A stretch of 64,000 nucleotides of DNA, from the NCBI GenBank assembly GCA_001899085.1, contig MKVB01000003.1:239043-303042 (forward strand). The letters run 5' to 3'. Positions 8,593-18,650 of this stretch are shown here, piece after piece. Positions within the stretch are counted from its first letter, which is position 1; the number at the start of each line of letters is the position of its first letter. The position numbers were made by a program, and so were the translations under genes. This DNA comes from Devosia sp. 66-14 (GTDB lineage: Bacteria; Pseudomonadota; Alphaproteobacteria; Rhizobiales; Devosiaceae). Under the pieces are notes generated by a model, which was not told where the DNA came from, ran no database searches, and saw only the letters and a program-made list of their open reading frames with translations.

Positions 8593-9398
8593 CAAATCTC
8601 TCCCGCATTGCTGTCGCGCCGCATCGGAATGCCGTGACGCTCCATATAGTCCTTGGCCTCGCCCACCGTGTAGGTGCCGAAGTGGAAGATCGAAGCGGCG
8701 AGCACTGCCGAGGCGTGCCCCTGCTTCACTCCATCGACCAGATCATCGAGCGAGCCGACGCCGCCCGAGGCGACCACCGGCACATGCACCGCATCGGCAA
8801 CGGCGCGGGTCAGCTTGAGGTCAAAGCCCGACTTGGTGCCGTCGCGATCCATCGAGGTGACCAGCAACTCGCCGGCGCCGCGTTCGACCATTCTGGCGGC
8901 GAACTCCACCGCGTCGAGCCCGGTCGGATTGCGCCCGCCATGGGTGTAGATCTCCCACTCGTCCATGTTCTGCTGACCCGGCGCCTGGATCTGCCGCCGG
9001 CGGGCATCGACCGAGACGACGATGCACTGGTCGCCGAACTTGTCGGCGGCGCGGGCGATGAAATCGGGATCGGTCACGGCAGCCGAGTTGATCGACACCT
9101 TGTCGGCGCCGGCGAGCAGGAGCTTTCGGATATCCTCGAGCTTCCTGATGCCGCCGCCGACCGTCACCGGCATGAAGCAATGCTCGGCGGTGCGCGCCAC
9201 CACGTCGAAAATGGTGTCGCGGTTCTCGTGGCTCGCGGTGATGTCGAGGAAGGTCAGTTCATCGGCGCCGGCGGCGTTGTAGGCGATGGCCGCTTCCACC
9301 GGATCGCCGGCATCGATCAGGTCGACGAACTGCACGCCTTTGACGACGCGGCCGTCTTTGACGTCGAGGCAGGGAATGATGCGGGTCTTCAAGCTCAT
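8592..9398 (-). CDS. hisF: Imidazole glycerol phosphate synthase, cyclase subunit
   Basis: This is a (beta/alpha)8 barrel that, with HisH, forms imidazole glycerol phosphate and AICAR. The 268-aa protein has the catalytic Asp in '[15 protein letters not shown]' and the second catalytic Asp in '[10 protein letters not shown]'. The ATG at 9398 is the family start. A longer reading frame upstream overlaps the small membrane gene and is not used. Confidence 0.96.
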   Translation of the reverse strand: MSLKTRIIPCLDVKDGRVVKGVQFVDLIDAGDPVEAAIAYNAAGADELTFLDITASHENRDTIFDVVARTAEHCFMPVTVGGGIRKLEDIRKLLLAGADKVSINSAAVTDPDFIARAADKFGDQCIVVSVDARRRQIQAPGQQNMDEWEIYTHGGRNPTGLDAVEFAARMVERGAGELLVTSMDRDGTKSGFDLKLTRAVADAVHVPVVASGGVGSLDDLVDGVKQGHASAVLAASIFHFGTYTVGEAKDYMERHGIPMRRDSNAGEI

Positions 9399-9619
9399 TG
9401 GCGTGGATCCGAGGGCGGACGTCGCAGCTTCGCATAGATGGCGAAGCCGAAGGAGAACACCCAGAAAAAGAATGCAAACAGTCCGACGAGGCCGAACAGG
9501 GTGGGGAGGATGCCGGTGAAGCCGGCATAGAACAGCGCCAATATGGGCAGCAGCGCGATGGGATACCACCAGAGGCGGACGCGCTCGACCAGGACCGGCT
9601 TGTTCCGGAGCTCGGCCAT
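9395..9619 (-). CDS. Small two-TM membrane protein inside the his operon
   Basis: This 74-aa protein has two hydrophobic helices (about residues 17-40 and 42-62), a basic N-terminus '[20 protein letters not shown]' and a basic tail. It overlaps hisA upstream (TGATG) and hisF downstream (ATGA), so it is translationally coupled to both. I do not recognise the family. Its precise fit between two his genes argues that it is real and not a chance frame. Confidence 0.75.
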   Translation of the reverse strand: MAELRNKPVLVERVRLWWYPIALLPILALFYAGFTGILPTLFGLVGLFAFFFWVFSFGFAIYAKLRRPPSDPRQ

Positions 9620-10353
9620 CAGCCGGATCGCCCTTTCAGCAGCGCCATTGCTTCACGTGAATCAATGCGCCCGTCATAGAGCGCCCGGCCGGAAATGGCG
9701 CCCTCGAGGATCTGGTAGCGCGGTTCGGTCATGGTGCGGATGTCGTCCATCGAGGCCAGCCCGCCCGAAGCGATCACCGGGATCGACACCGCTTCGGCCA
9801 GCTCCAGCGTCGAGGGCCAGTTGATGCCCTTGAGCACCCCGTCACGATCGATATCGGTGTAGATGATCGCCGCGACCCCTGCCCCCTCGAAACGCTGCCC
9901 GAGCTCGATCGCGGTGAGTTCGGAGGTCTCGGCCCAGCCTTCCACCGCCACCTTGCCGCCGCGCGCGTCGATGCCGACCGCCACCTGCCCGGGGAACAGG
10001 CGCGCCGCTTCACGGACCAGCGCCGGATCGCGTACCGCGATGGTGCCGAGGATGACGCGAGCGAGGCCGCGGTCGAGCCACTCCTCGATATGGGCGATCG
10101 AACGGATGCCGCCCCCCAGCTGCACCGGGAAGCTCACCGCGTCGAGGATGGCCTGCACGGCGTCGCCATTGACGCTGCGGCCGGCGAAGGCGCCGTTGAG
10201 ATCAACCACATGCAGGTATTCGAACCCCTGGTCCTCGAACGATCTGGCCTGCGCGGCCGGATCGTCGTTGAACACGGTCGCCTGCTGCATGTCGCCCAGC
10301 TTCAGGCGTACACACTGGCCATCCTTCAGGTCGATGGCAGGGAAGAGGATCAT
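9619..10353 (-). CDS. hisA: ProFAR isomerase
   Basis: This enzyme catalyses the Amadori isomerisation of ProFAR to PRFAR in histidine synthesis. The 244-aa barrel protein shares the half-barrel pattern of HisF, with '[16 protein letters not shown]' (catalytic Asp) and '[12 protein letters not shown]' (catalytic Asp). Its 3' end contains a parS-like sequence at 9649 that encodes 'DSREA'. The gap to hisH is 34 bp. Confidence 0.96.
   Translation of the reverse strand: MILFPAIDLKDGQCVRLKLGDMQQATVFNDDPAAQARSFEDQGFEYLHVVDLNGAFAGRSVNGDAVQAILDAVSFPVQLGGGIRSIAHIEEWLDRGLARVILGTIAVRDPALVREAARLFPGQVAVGIDARGGKVAVEGWAETSELTAIELGQRFEGAGVAAIIYTDIDRDGVLKGINWPSTLELAEAVSIPVIASGGLASMDDIRTMTEPRYQILEGAISGRALYDGRIDSREAMALLKGRSG
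9649..9664. other. parS-like site inside hisA
   Basis: TGCTTCACGTGAATCA matches canonical parS (TGTTTCACGTGAAACA) at 14 of 16 positions, including the whole TTCACGTGAA core. It lies 17.5 kb from the putative origin and includes a GAATC (GANTC) word. Confidence 0.45.
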
Positions 10354-10387
10354 GCGGAAAACTCCGAGTGCGCCGCGGGCCCGAGGC

Positions 10388-11038
10388 TCATGGCTTCCAC
10401 CCCAAAAAGTTGCGGATCAGGGTCAGCCCGAGCATCTGGCTTTTTTCCGGATGGAACTGGGTGCCCAGCATGTTGTCGCGGCCGACAATGGCGGTGACCG
10501 CTTGGCCGTAGTCGGCGCTTGCGACCAGGGTCTCCGGGCGGTCCACCGCCAGGTGATAGGAGTGGACGAAATAGGCATGCAGCCCGGCCGGGCCGTCGGG
10601 AATGCCTGACAGCAGCGGGTGGGCGCGGTGAAAGCTCAGGGTGTTCCAGCCCATATGCGGCACCTTGAGGTCGCCTTTCGGCGCCAGCCTCACCACCGCT
10701 CCGGGGATCCAGCCGAGACCCTTGGTGATGGTCTTTTCGCGGCCCTCGGTCGCCATCAGCTGCATGCCGACGCAGATGCCGAGGAACGGCACGCCGCCCC
10801 GGATCACCCGTTCCTCGAGCACCTCGACCATGCCGGTCACGGCGTCGAGGCCGGCGCGGCAGTCGGCGAAGGCGCCGACGCCCGGCAAGACGATGCGGTC
10901 GGCGCGGCGCACCGCCTCGACGTCGTCGGTGACGAGGATCTGGTCGTCGGTTCCGGCTTCCCGCGCGGCACGCTCGAAGGCCTTGGCGGCCGAGCGCAGG
11001 TTGCCCGAGCCGTAGTCGATAATGGTGACGGTGCTCAT
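10388..11038 (-). CDS. hisH: Imidazole glycerol phosphate synthase, glutaminase subunit
   Basis: This class I glutamine amidotransferase feeds ammonia to HisF. The 216-aa protein contains the nucleophile Cys in '[11 protein letters not shown]' and the His-x-Glu of the triad in 'TQFHPEKSQ'. Its ATG overlaps the stop of the upstream DUF2628 gene (ATGA). Confidence 0.97.
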   Translation of the reverse strand: MSTVTIIDYGSGNLRSAAKAFERAAREAGTDDQILVTDDVEAVRRADRIVLPGVGAFADCRAGLDAVTGMVEVLEERVIRGGVPFLGICVGMQLMATEGREKTITKGLGWIPGAVVRLAPKGDLKVPHMGWNTLSFHRAHPLLSGIPDGPAGLHAYFVHSYHLAVDRPETLVASADYGQAVTAIVGRDNMLGTQFHPEKSQMLGLTLIRNFLGWKP

Positions 11039-11385
11039 CGGGTCTGCTGCTTCAAATAATCGACCAGGGCCAGGTCCTCACCGGCAGCGACGATCTCGGT
11101 ACGATACAGACCACCGCGCTTCGCCGTCTTCACCCGGCGGAAGCTCGCCGCCTCAAAGCCGATCAGGGTGGCAAACAGCAGGTAGAGCCAGAACGCCGCC
11201 TCGCCGCCGACCACCACGCCGAGCGCCGCGATGGCCAGCGTGCCGACGACCCAGAGCAGCAGCAGCAACCACAGCCCGTGGACCAGCGCATGTACTGGCG
11301 GCAGCAGGGCTGCGGACCAGGAGAAGCGATCGGCCACCGCAGTGGGCACATCGTTCGGGCGCTCGTAGACGGAATAGAGGGTCAC
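11035..11385 (-). CDS. DUF2628 domain membrane protein, first gene of the his operon
   Basis: This 116-aa protein has two or three hydrophobic segments in the middle ('[22 protein letters not shown]', '[17 protein letters not shown]') and a cytosolic tail. The N-terminal 'TLYSVYERP' is characteristic of DUF2628. The start is GTG at 11385, supported by a GAGGAT ribosome site a few bases upstream. It is coupled to hisH by a 4-bp overlap. Function is unknown. Confidence 0.82.
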   Translation of the reverse strand: MTLYSVYERPNDVPTAVADRFSWSAALLPPVHALVHGLWLLLLLWVVGTLAIAALGVVVGGEAAFWLYLLFATLIGFEAASFRRVKTAKRGGLYRTEIVAAGEDLALVDYLKQQTR

Positions 11386-11507
11386 GGTTATCCTCGTTGG
11401 GTCGGCGTGGTTGCGGGTTCGCCTTAGAGCAAAACCCGCACGGTTGGAAGATGAGGGAACCGGCCGCCCGCCATGCCGTTGGTTCAACAGGCTTCGAGGA
11501 GAGCTCT

Positions 11508-11666
11508 ATGACGCATGATTCACCCGACCCGCACGGCGATGGAACAATGGGCTCCAAACCGAGCCAGGGGATTTTCATCGGCTGGCTCGCCGTCGGTTTG
11601 CTCGTCCTGATGGCGGCTTTCACCATTGCCGTGATCAGCGCAGGCGCGACGCACGGCTTCAGCTGA
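11508..11666 (+). CDS. Small single-TM protein (52 aa)
   Basis: This short gene has a polar, acidic N-terminus ('MTHDSPDPHGDG'), a single transmembrane helix (about residues 23-45) and a strong ribosome site GAGGAGA seven bases upstream of ATG 11508. A clear hairpin terminator follows at 11702. I do not recognise a family. It is divergent from the DUF2628-his operon. Confidence 0.6.
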   Translation: MTHDSPDPHGDGTMGSKPSQGIFIGWLAVGLLVLMAAFTIAVISAGATHGFS

Positions 11667-11701
11667 CCGCTTGCACTTCGCAAGTCGTCGTGACAGCTTT
11701 T

Positions 11702-11728
11702 GAACCGGCCGCCCCCCGCGGCCGGTTC
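11702..11728 (+). terminator. Hairpin terminator after the small TM gene
   Basis: GAACCGGCCGC and GCGGCCGGTTC are perfect 11-bp arms around five C residues, preceded by TTTT. Placed 36 bp after the small gene, it most likely ends that transcript. Confidence 0.65.
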
Positions 11729-11754
11729 CTTGTCGCATGAGGCTCGGCTTCGCG

Positions 11755-12138
11755 ATGGCAGACGGTACCTATCTGGCGGTGTTTTACAGCAACAAGGCCG
11801 GGCCGAAATGGCAGGCGTGGCGCGCTCTTTCCGACGAGGAACGGCGTGCCAGGGACGCGGTCGGCCTCCCGGCCCTCGAGGCCTGGGACGAAAAGCACAA
11901 GGAAGCGATCGTCTATATGGGCGGGCCGCTGGGCAAGACCCTGCAGGTGACCGACGCGGGGACCGCCGCGGCGGTCAACGAGCTGACGGCGTTCGTGGTG
12001 GTGCGAGCGCCGTCACTGGCAGCGGCGGCCAGGATGTTCGAGGGCCACCCGCATATGAGCATCTTCCCGTGCCACGCCGTAGACGTGATGCCGCTGCTCG
12101 GGATGGACACCGACGACGAGGGCCGGCCGAAGCCCTAA
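11755..12138 (+). CDS. YCII-related protein
   Basis: This 127-aa soluble protein has the pattern of YCII-like/DGPF-type families ('ADGTYLAVFYSNKAGPKWQAW', 'IVYMGGPLGKT', 'AAARMFEGHPHMSIFP'), where an alpha/beta ferredoxin-like fold carries a conserved His. Role is unknown. An alternative start six codons upstream at 11737 is possible. It is convergent with hisB, three bases apart. Confidence 0.7.
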   Translation: MADGTYLAVFYSNKAGPKWQAWRALSDEERRARDAVGLPALEAWDEKHKEAIVYMGGPLGKTLQVTDAGTAAAVNELTAFVVVRAPSLAAAARMFEGHPHMSIFPCHAVDVMPLLGMDTDDEGRPKP

Positions 12139-12141
12139 GGA

Positions 12142-12741
12142 CTACAGCGTGCCCTTGGTCGAGGGGATCGCATCGGCGGCACGCGGATCGATCTCCACGG
12201 CCGAGCGCAGGGCCCGGGCCAGCGCCTTGAAGGCGCTCTCGGCGATATGGTGGTTATTGTCGCCGTAAAAGGTTTCGACGTGCAGCGTGATGCCGGCATT
12301 CATGGCGAAGGCCTGGAACCACTCACGGAACAGTTCGGTATCCATCTCGCCCACCTTGTCGCGAGTGAACTCCACCTTCCAGACGAGGAATGGCCGACCC
12401 GAGACGTCGAGGGCGACGCGGGTCAGCGTGCCATCCATCGGCAGATCGGACGAGGCGTAGCGGCGGATGCCCTTCTTGTTGCCGAGCGCCTGTTTCACCG
12501 CTTCGCCGAGCGCAATGCCGACATCCTCGGCAGTGTGGTGGAAATCGATATGCAGATCACCCTTGGCCCGCACCGTCATGTCGATCAGCGAGTGCTTGGA
12601 AAGCTGATCCAGCATGTGATCGAGAAAGCCGATGCCGGTCTGCATGTCGTGCTTGCCCGAGCCGTCGAGGTTCACCGAGACCTGGATGTCGGTCTCGTTG
12701 GTCTTTCGCTTGATCTCGGCGGTGCGCATCTTGGTCGTCAT
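12142..12741 (-). CDS. hisB: Imidazoleglycerol-phosphate dehydratase
   Basis: This enzyme dehydrates imidazole glycerol phosphate to imidazole acetol phosphate. The 199-aa protein is monofunctional. The metal-binding repeats are visible as '[17 protein letters not shown]', '[14 protein letters not shown]' and '[17 protein letters not shown]'. It is on the same strand as the other his genes but separated from hisH by two plus-strand genes and the DUF2628 gene. Confidence 0.96.
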   Translation of the reverse strand: MTTKMRTAEIKRKTNETDIQVSVNLDGSGKHDMQTGIGFLDHMLDQLSKHSLIDMTVRAKGDLHIDFHHTAEDVGIALGEAVKQALGNKKGIRRYASSDLPMDGTLTRVALDVSGRPFLVWKVEFTRDKVGEMDTELFREWFQAFAMNAGITLHVETFYGDNNHHIAESAFKALARALRSAVEIDPRAADAIPSTKGTL

Positions 12742-13052
12742 CCTGGCAGTCCCTGGCGTGGCGCGGCGGCTGTAGCAGATAGCGCCAGAGGGGTGAAGAT
12801 GCGGTGAAGGGCGATGGCTTGCTCCAGCAACAGCCCGAGCGCGTGGCCACCCCCACCCTTGATCTCTCCCCCTTGTGGGGAGGGTAGCGCAGCTAGGCAA
12901 AGCCGTAGCGAAGCTGGGTGGGGGTGGCCACAGCACCGGTGGTCGCGGCCGACCTTGGTAACCTTCAGGAAACTACCCAACCGGCTAGCCCGGTTTGCAT
13001 TCGACGGGTCCGCCCCTAAATATGGCAGAACAGTTCTGGAGTTTTTCCCAAG
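12742..13052. other. Intergenic region between hisB and hslV
   Basis: This 311-bp divergent spacer holds the palindromic element at 12843-12931. The hslVU promoter must lie in the remaining ~120 bp next to ATG 13053. I looked for a heat-shock-type promoter and could not place one convincingly. Confidence 0.5.
12843..12931. repeat. 89-bp palindromic element, copy 1 (family C)
   Basis: GTGGCCACCCCCACCC and GGGTGGGGGTGGCCAC are perfect 16-bp inverted ends. The same ends are found at 48597-48716. The interior contains GTAGCGAAGCT/AGC(G)CAGCTA-type partial pairing. Confidence 0.85.
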
Positions 13053-13616
13053 ATGTCCAACGACAACGCGTTTCCCGGCTGGCACGGCACGACCATCGTC
13101 GCCGTGCGCAAGGGCAACAAGGTGGTGGTGGCCGGTGACGGACAGGTCTCGGTCGGCAACACCGTGATGAAGCATACCGCCAAGAAAGTCCGGCGCCTTG
13201 CCGATGGCAAGGTGATCGGCGGCTTTGCCGGCGCCACTGCCGACGCCTTCACGCTGTTCGAGCGGCTCGAAGCCAAGCTGATCCAGTATCCGGACCAGCT
13301 GATGCGCGCTTCGGTCGAGCTGGCCAAGGATTGGCGCACCGACCGCTACCTGCGCCGGCTCGAGGCGATGATGATCGTCGCCGACAAGGACGTGACGCTG
13401 GTGCTGACCGGCACTGGTGACGTGCTCACCCCCGACCACTCGACCATCGCCATCGGCTCAGGCGGCAACTACGCCTATTCGGCGGCGCTGGCGCTGAGCG
13501 AGAACACCGATCTCGATGCCGAGGAGATCGCCCGCAAGGCGATGAAGATCGCCGCCGAGGTGTGCATCTACACCAACGAGAACGTGACGCTCGAAGCGAT
13601 CGAGACCGACAAGTGA
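13053..13616 (+). CDS. hslV: ATP-dependent protease proteolytic subunit
   Basis: This proteasome-like peptidase pairs with HslU for heat-shock proteolysis. The 187-aa protein has the N-terminal threonine nucleophile in '[11 protein letters not shown]', exposed after removal of a short propeptide, and 'VVAGDGQVS'. A GNAT gene sits between it and hslU, coupled by a GTGA overlap. Confidence 0.97.
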   Translation: MSNDNAFPGWHGTTIVAVRKGNKVVVAGDGQVSVGNTVMKHTAKKVRRLADGKVIGGFAGATADAFTLFERLEAKLIQYPDQLMRASVELAKDWRTDRYLRRLEAMMIVADKDVTLVLTGTGDVLTPDHSTIAIGSGGNYAYSAALALSENTDLDAEEIARKAMKIAAEVCIYTNENVTLEAIETDK

Positions 13617-14122
13617 GTTTTGCGGCGCGGCGGCTCGTCGCCTCCGATGCGGAGGCCTATCGCAGCCTTCGGATCGAAGGGCTGCAGGACTCGCCCGCCT
13701 CGTTCGGCTCGAGCCTTGCCGAGGAGATCGACAAGCCGGCTTCGGCCTGGGTCGATCGGCTCGGCAAGGGTTTCGTGTTCGGCCTGTTCGACGCCGACGC
13801 CCTGGTCGGCACTGCCGGCTTCTATCGCGAGGCGATGCAGAAATCGACACATCGCGGGCATCTGGTCGGGGTCTATGTCAGCCCCGGCTCACGCGGCCGC
13901 GGCGGCGCCGACCTGCTGATCGCCGCGGTGATCGCCGAAGCCCGCCAGCACGTGCTGCAGCTGCACCTGGCGGTGACGCAGGACAATGACAGGGCGCGCC
14001 GGCTCTACGAGCGGCACGGCTTTGTGACCTATGGTGAAGACCCGCGTGGCCTCAAGGTCGATGGCGTCTTCTACGATGACTATCTCATGGTGCTGCGCCT
14101 CGACGAGGGCAGCGGAAAGTGA
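13613..14122 (+). CDS. GNAT-family N-acetyltransferase
   Basis: This 169-aa GNAT protein has the acetyl-CoA loop '[16 protein letters not shown]' and the C-terminal '[17 protein letters not shown]'. The start is GTG at 13613, overlapping the hslV stop as GTGA. It lies inside the hslV-hslU transcript, with hslU 6 bp downstream. The substrate is unknown. Confidence 0.9.
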   Translation: MSFAARRLVASDAEAYRSLRIEGLQDSPASFGSSLAEEIDKPASAWVDRLGKGFVFGLFDADALVGTAGFYREAMQKSTHRGHLVGVYVSPGSRGRGGADLLIAAVIAEARQHVLQLHLAVTQDNDRARRLYERHGFVTYGEDPRGLKVDGVFYDDYLMVLRLDEGSGK

Positions 14123-14128
14123 CGGATT

Positions 14129-15439
14129 ATGAGTGACAGCAATTTCTCCCCGCGCGAGATCGTCTCCGAGCTCGATCGCTACATTGTCGGCCAGCATGAC
14201 GCCAAGCGCGCCGTCGCCGTGGCGCTGCGCAACCGCTGGCGCCGGCAGCAGCTGCCGGACGATCTGCGCGCCGAGGTGACCCCCAAAAACATCCTGATGA
14301 TCGGGCCCACCGGTGTCGGCAAGACCGAGATCAGCCGGCGGCTGGCCAAGCTCGCCCAGGCGCCGTTCATCAAGGTCGAGGCCACCAAGTTCACCGAGGT
14401 CGGCTATGTCGGCCGCGACGTCGAGCAGATCGTGCGCGATCTGGTCGAAGCCGGCATCTCGCTGCTGCGCGACAAGAAGCGCGCCGAGGTCCAGGCGCAG
14501 GCACATCACAATGCCGAAGAGCGGGTGCTCGACGCGCTGGTCGGCTCGTCCGCCTCGCCCTCGACCCGCGACAGCTTCCGCCACAAGCTCCGCACCAACG
14601 AGCTCGACGACAAGGAAATCGAGATCGAGATGCAGCCGACCGGCAATCCCGGCGGCTTCGACATCCCCGGCATGCCGGGCGCCAATATCGGCGTGATCAA
14701 TATCCAGGACATGCTGGGCAAGGCCTTTGGCGGCCGCGGGGTGAAGCGCAAGGTCAAGGTGAAGGACGCGCACCAGCCGCTGCTCGCCGAGGAAGCCGAC
14801 AAGCTGCTCGACCAGGACCAGCTCAACAAGGAAGCGGTCGACCTGGTCGAAAACCACGGCATCGCCTTCATCGACGAGATCGACAAGATCGTGAACCGCG
14901 AAGGCGGCTATGGCGGTGGCGTCAGCCGTGAAGGCGTACAGCGCGACCTGCTGCCGCTGATCGAAGGCACCACGGTTTCGACCAAGTACGGCCCGGTGAA
15001 GACCGACCACATCCTGTTCATCGCCTCGGGCGCCTTCCATGTGGCCAAGCCCTCGGACCTGCTGCCCGAGCTGCAGGGCCGCCTGCCGATCCGCGTCGAA
15101 CTCAAGGCGCTGACCCGGCAGGACCTGATCGGCATCCTCAACGACACCGATGCGAGCCTGATCAAGCAGTATGTGGCGCTGATGAAGACCGAGGGGCTGA
15201 CCCTCGATTTCACCGCCGACGCGATCGAGGCGATTGCCGACGCGGCGGTGCATGTCAACTCGACGGTCGAGAATATCGGCGCCCGCCGGCTCTCCACCAT
15301 TCTCGAGCGGCTGGTCGAGGACATCTCCTTCGATGCGCCCGACAAGGCCGGCGAGACCATCCGCATCGACAAGGGGTATGTCGATGAGCGGATCGGCAAG
15401 ATGGCGGCCGACACCGACCTCAGCCGGTTCGTGCTCTAG
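14129..15439 (+). CDS. hslU: ATP-dependent protease ATPase subunit
   Basis: This AAA+ unfoldase feeds HslV. The 436-aa protein has Walker A 'GPTGVGKT' at residues 59-66, the pore motif 'GYVGRD', Walker B '[10 protein letters not shown]', and the C-terminal 'DLSRFVL' tail that docks into HslV. A terminator hairpin follows at 15464. Confidence 0.98.
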   Translation: MSDSNFSPREIVSELDRYIVGQHDAKRAVAVALRNRWRRQQLPDDLRAEVTPKNILMIGPTGVGKTEISRRLAKLAQAPFIKVEATKFTEVGYVGRDVEQIVRDLVEAGISLLRDKKRAEVQAQAHHNAEERVLDALVGSSASPSTRDSFRHKLRTNELDDKEIEIEMQPTGNPGGFDIPGMPGANIGVINIQDMLGKAFGGRGVKRKVKVKDAHQPLLAEEADKLLDQDQLNKEAVDLVENHGIAFIDEIDKIVNREGGYGGGVSREGVQRDLLPLIEGTTVSTKYGPVKTDHILFIASGAFHVAKPSDLLPELQGRLPIRVELKALTRQDLIGILNDTDASLIKQYVALMKTEGLTLDFTADAIEAIADAAVHVNSTVENIGARRLSTILERLVEDISFDAPDKAGETIRIDKGYVDERIGKMAADTDLSRFVL

Positions 15440-15463
15440 CCCGCCGCACATCGATACAGTACC

Positions 15464-15490
15464 AAGGCCGGGATCCGTTCCCGGCCTTTT
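15464..15490 (+). terminator. Rho-independent terminator after hslU
   Basis: AAGGCCGGGA pairs with TCCCGGCCTT and is followed by TTTT. It lies 25 bp after the hslU stop and partly in the leader of the next gene. Confidence 0.8.
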
Positions 15491-15507
15491 CTGTTGGAGC
15501 CTCGCCT

Positions 15508-16701
15508 TTGACCGTCGCCACGACCAGCTCGCCGATCCCCGCCGTCCTGGCGCGCGCTGACGTCCAGTCGCTGCAATCCTCGCTGATCCGCGACGTCGCC
15601 AATGCCGGGATGGGACGCACCGACGTGCTGCCGTTCTGGTTCGGCGAGTCCGACCAGCCAACGCCGCGCTTCATCCGCGAGGCGGCGATGGCGTCACTGG
15701 AGCAAGGCGAAACCTTCTACTCGCAGAATCTCGGCCGGCCTTACCTGCGTGAGGCCATAGCCGGCTATCTGAGCGACCTGCACGCGACAGCGGTGGCGCC
15801 GGGGCGTGTCGCCGCAGTCGGGTCGGGGGTCTCGGGGCTGATGATCGCGGCGCAGATGGTGCTGTCACCCGGCGACCGGGTGGTGGCCGTGACGCCGCTC
15901 TGGCCCAATATCGTCGAGATCCCGAGAATTCTCGGCGCCGAGGTGACGCGAGTGCCGCTGACGATCCGGAATGGCCGGTGGTCGCTCGATCTCGACCGCC
16001 TGCTCGCGGCGCTGACCCCGGACACAAGGCTCGCCATCATCAACTCGCCGAACAACCCTACCGGCTGGACCATCGAGGAAACCGAAGTCGACGCGGTGCT
16101 GGCGCATTGTCGCAAAAACGGCATCTGGGTGCTGAGCGACGATGTCTACGAGCGGCTGGTGCATGATCCCAGGCGCCGTTCGGCGCCGTCGTTTCTCCGC
16201 CGCTATGAGGCAGGCGACCGCATCATATCGGTCAACAGCTTCTCCAAGGCCTGGTCGATGACCGGCTGGCGCGTCGGCTGGCTGGCGGCACCGGAAACGC
16301 TGTCGAACGATCTCACCAAGGTCATCGAGTACAACACCTCGTGCATCCTCGAGCCGGTGCAGCGGGCAGCTGCGGCGGCGCTGAGCGCGGGCGAACCGAC
16401 GGTCGCCAAGCTCCGGGCCGAGCTCACGGCGTCGCGGACCCTGCTGGTCGAAGAATTGAGCCGCATTGCCGGCGTCAGCGTCCCCGATGCCGGCGGCGCG
16501 ATGTATGTATTCTTCCGCATCGAGGGGTTTGCCGACACGCTGGCGCTGGCCAAGCGCCTGGTCGAGGAGGCCGGGCTCGGTCTCGCACCCGGCGGCGCCT
16601 TCGGCCCGGAAGGCGACGGGTGGCTGCGCTGGTGCCACGCGGTGGACCCGGAAAAGCTCCGGGAGGGGGTAAAGCGGCTCAGGGGATTTCTGGGGCGCTG
16701 A
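15508..16701 (+). CDS. Class I/II pyridoxal-phosphate aminotransferase
   Basis: This 397-aa fold-type I aminotransferase has 'NSPNNPTGW', 'VLSDDVYERLVHD' and the PLP-lysine region 'SVNSFSKAWSMTGWRVGWL'. The closest description is an aspartate-aminotransferase-like enzyme, and the amino donor cannot be assigned. The start is TTG at 15508, with GGAG nine bases upstream. The next in-frame ATG would remove about 30 residues of the expected N-terminal arm. Confidence 0.88.
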   Translation: MTVATTSSPIPAVLARADVQSLQSSLIRDVANAGMGRTDVLPFWFGESDQPTPRFIREAAMASLEQGETFYSQNLGRPYLREAIAGYLSDLHATAVAPGRVAAVGSGVSGLMIAAQMVLSPGDRVVAVTPLWPNIVEIPRILGAEVTRVPLTIRNGRWSLDLDRLLAALTPDTRLAIINSPNNPTGWTIEETEVDAVLAHCRKNGIWVLSDDVYERLVHDPRRRSAPSFLRRYEAGDRIISVNSFSKAWSMTGWRVGWLAAPETLSNDLTKVIEYNTSCILEPVQRAAAAALSAGEPTVAKLRAELTASRTLLVEELSRIAGVSVPDAGGAMYVFFRIEGFADTLALAKRLVEEAGLGLAPGGAFGPEGDGWLRWCHAVDPEKLREGVKRLRGFLGR

Positions 16702-16780
16702 GCTTTAGCGACATACCTGCGCTCTCTCTGCTCCCCTCCCCTCAAGGGGGAGGGAGGTCGACAGCGCAAGCGGATCCCGG

Positions 16781-18520
16781 TCAAGGATTAGCCAGCTGCC
16801 CAAACTGGGCGCCGTGCAATCGGGCATAGGCGCCGTTCCGGCCGAGCAGCTCGGTGTGGGTGCCCTGCTCGACGATGCCCTCGCTGCTCACCACGACGAT
16901 GCGGTCGGCATTGCGGATGGTGGCCAGCCGGTGCGCCACCACCAGCGTCGTGCGCCCTTCCGACAGCGCGGCGAGCGCCTGCTGGATGGCATACTCGGTG
17001 GCGGTGTCGAGCGCCGAGGTGGCCTCGTCGAGAATGAGGATCGGCGGGTTCTTAAGGAAGATGCGGGCGATGGCGAGGCGTTGCTTCTGGCCCCCCGACA
17101 GCTTGACCCCGCGTTCTCCGGTCGGCGTATCGAGTCCATCGGGCAAGGACAGCACGAACTCGTCGAGCGCGGCGCGGCGCAGCGCATCCATGATCTCGGC
17201 GTCGCTGGCGCCGAGACGGCCATAGGCGACGTTCTCGCGGATGGTCGAGCCGAACAGGAACACATCCTGCTGCACGATGCCGATCTGGCCGCGGAGCGAG
17301 GCCTGGGTCATGTCGCGGATATCGATGCCGTCGATGGTGATCGCCCCGGCGGTGACGTCGTAGAAGCGCGGCAGCAGCGAGCAGATGGTGGTCTTGCCGG
17401 CGCCCGAGGGGCCGACAAAGGCAACGGTCTCGCCGGCTTTGATGCTGAGGTTGAGCCCCTCGAGCACCTTGTCCTTTGATGCCGGATCCCCCGAATAGGC
17501 AAAGCTCACGTCCTTGTAGACGATGTCGCCGCGGAGGCTCGCCACCGCTTTGGCGCCGGGCCGATCGGCAGTATCGGGTTCGGTGTCGATCAACGTGGTG
17601 AAGCGGCGGAAGCCGGCAATGCCCTTGGGGTAGCTCTCGAGCACCGAAGTGATCTTGTCGATCGGGCGGAAGAAGACGTTGACCAGGAGAAGGAAGCTGA
17701 CGAAGCCGCCATAGCTCAGCTCCCCGGCGATGACGAACCAGGTGCCGGCAACCATCACCACCAGCTGTACGAAGCGGGTGCTGAAATAGCTCAGCGCAAT
17801 CGAGGCGGTCATGATGGCATAGGCGCTGAGCTTGGTGGCGCGGTAGCCCTCGTTGTTCTTGGCGAACAGGCCGCGCTCATAGTCCTCGTTGGCGAAAGCC
17901 TTCACCACGCGGATGCCGCCGACGCTCTCCTGCACGCGGGTGTTGAAGTCGCCGACCTGCCGGAACAGCTGCTGCCAGGTGGAGGTCATGCGCGAGCCGT
18001 ACTTGCTCACCAGCCAGGTCATCAGCGGCACGATGATGGTGGTGATGAGGGCCAGTTGCCAATGCACGGTGAACATCAGGATGAAGGCACCGACGAAGGT
18101 CATCACCGCGATGAACAGGTCCTCCGGGCCGTGATGGGCCACCTCCCCCACCTCTTCCAGATCCTTGGTGACGTGGGTGATCAGCTGGCCGGTCTTGTTG
18201 TTGTCGAAATAGCGGAAGCTCAACTTCTGGATGTGGTCGAAGGCCTGCCGGCGCATATCGGTCTCGATCGAAATGCCGAGCGCATGGCCCCAGTAGTTGA
18301 CGACGGCGGAGAGCACGGTGTTGAGCGCGAACACCCCCAGCAGCAGCGCCGCCGTTGCGGCGATCAGCCCCCAGTTCTGCCCCGGCAGCAGGTCGTCGAC
18401 GAAGAGTTTTACCGCCAGCGGGAAGCCCAGCTCGAGGATGCCGGCGAGCACCGCGCAGCCGAAATCGAGAAAGAACAGGTGCTTGTAGGGTGCGTAATAG
18501 GCAAAGAACCGGCGCAGCAT
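16781..18520 (-). CDS. ABC exporter, fused membrane and ATPase domains
   Basis: This 579-aa half-transporter has six transmembrane helices (about residues 15-310) and an ATPase domain with Walker A 'GPSGAGKTT', signature 'LSGGQKQRLAIARI', Walker B 'ILILDEATSAL' and the switch His in 'VVAHRLATI'. Such MsbA/lipid- or multidrug-type exporters work as dimers in the inner membrane. The cargo is not evident. A parS-like site lies 78 bp upstream of the start. Confidence 0.93.
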   Translation of the reverse strand: MLRRFFAYYAPYKHLFFLDFGCAVLAGILELGFPLAVKLFVDDLLPGQNWGLIAATAALLLGVFALNTVLSAVVNYWGHALGISIETDMRRQAFDHIQKLSFRYFDNNKTGQLITHVTKDLEEVGEVAHHGPEDLFIAVMTFVGAFILMFTVHWQLALITTIIVPLMTWLVSKYGSRMTSTWQQLFRQVGDFNTRVQESVGGIRVVKAFANEDYERGLFAKNNEGYRATKLSAYAIMTASIALSYFSTRFVQLVVMVAGTWFVIAGELSYGGFVSFLLLVNVFFRPIDKITSVLESYPKGIAGFRRFTTLIDTEPDTADRPGAKAVASLRGDIVYKDVSFAYSGDPASKDKVLEGLNLSIKAGETVAFVGPSGAGKTTICSLLPRFYDVTAGAITIDGIDIRDMTQASLRGQIGIVQQDVFLFGSTIRENVAYGRLGASDAEIMDALRRAALDEFVLSLPDGLDTPTGERGVKLSGGQKQRLAIARIFLKNPPILILDEATSALDTATEYAIQQALAALSEGRTTLVVAHRLATIRNADRIVVVSSEGIVEQGTHTELLGRNGAYARLHGAQFGQLANP

Positions 18521-18597
18521 GAAACTTGTCCGCAGTAGTCAGAATATCAGGGCGTAGCGCTTAGGCCGGTTCAGCCGAACTGTCCACCCGCCGACGA

Positions 18598-18613
18598 TGT
18601 TCCACGTGAATCC
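18598..18613. other. parS-like site upstream of the ABC exporter
   Basis: TGTTCCACGTGAATCC matches canonical parS at 13 of 16 positions. It is identical to the intergenic site at 29017 and contains GAATC. Confidence 0.45.
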
Positions 18614-18650
18614 GTCAATTGCCTGCGGCTGCAGATGAAAAGTGCCTTCT

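Noticed and set aside
12932-13052. Heat-shock (RpoH) promoter for hslVU
   Set aside because: A CTTG and a CCTAAATAT-like word exist, but their spacing does not fit a convincing promoter.
13947-13966. Further CACGTG word inside the GNAT gene as parS
   Set aside because: The flanks (CAGCACGTGCTG) do not match parS beyond the six-base core. Similar bare cores at about 20781, 35970, 40408, 55096 and 62138 were also left out.
13889-15661. 590-codon open frame antisense to hslU
   Set aside because: Same artefact of high GC and codon bias. HslU is complete with all motifs on the plus strand.
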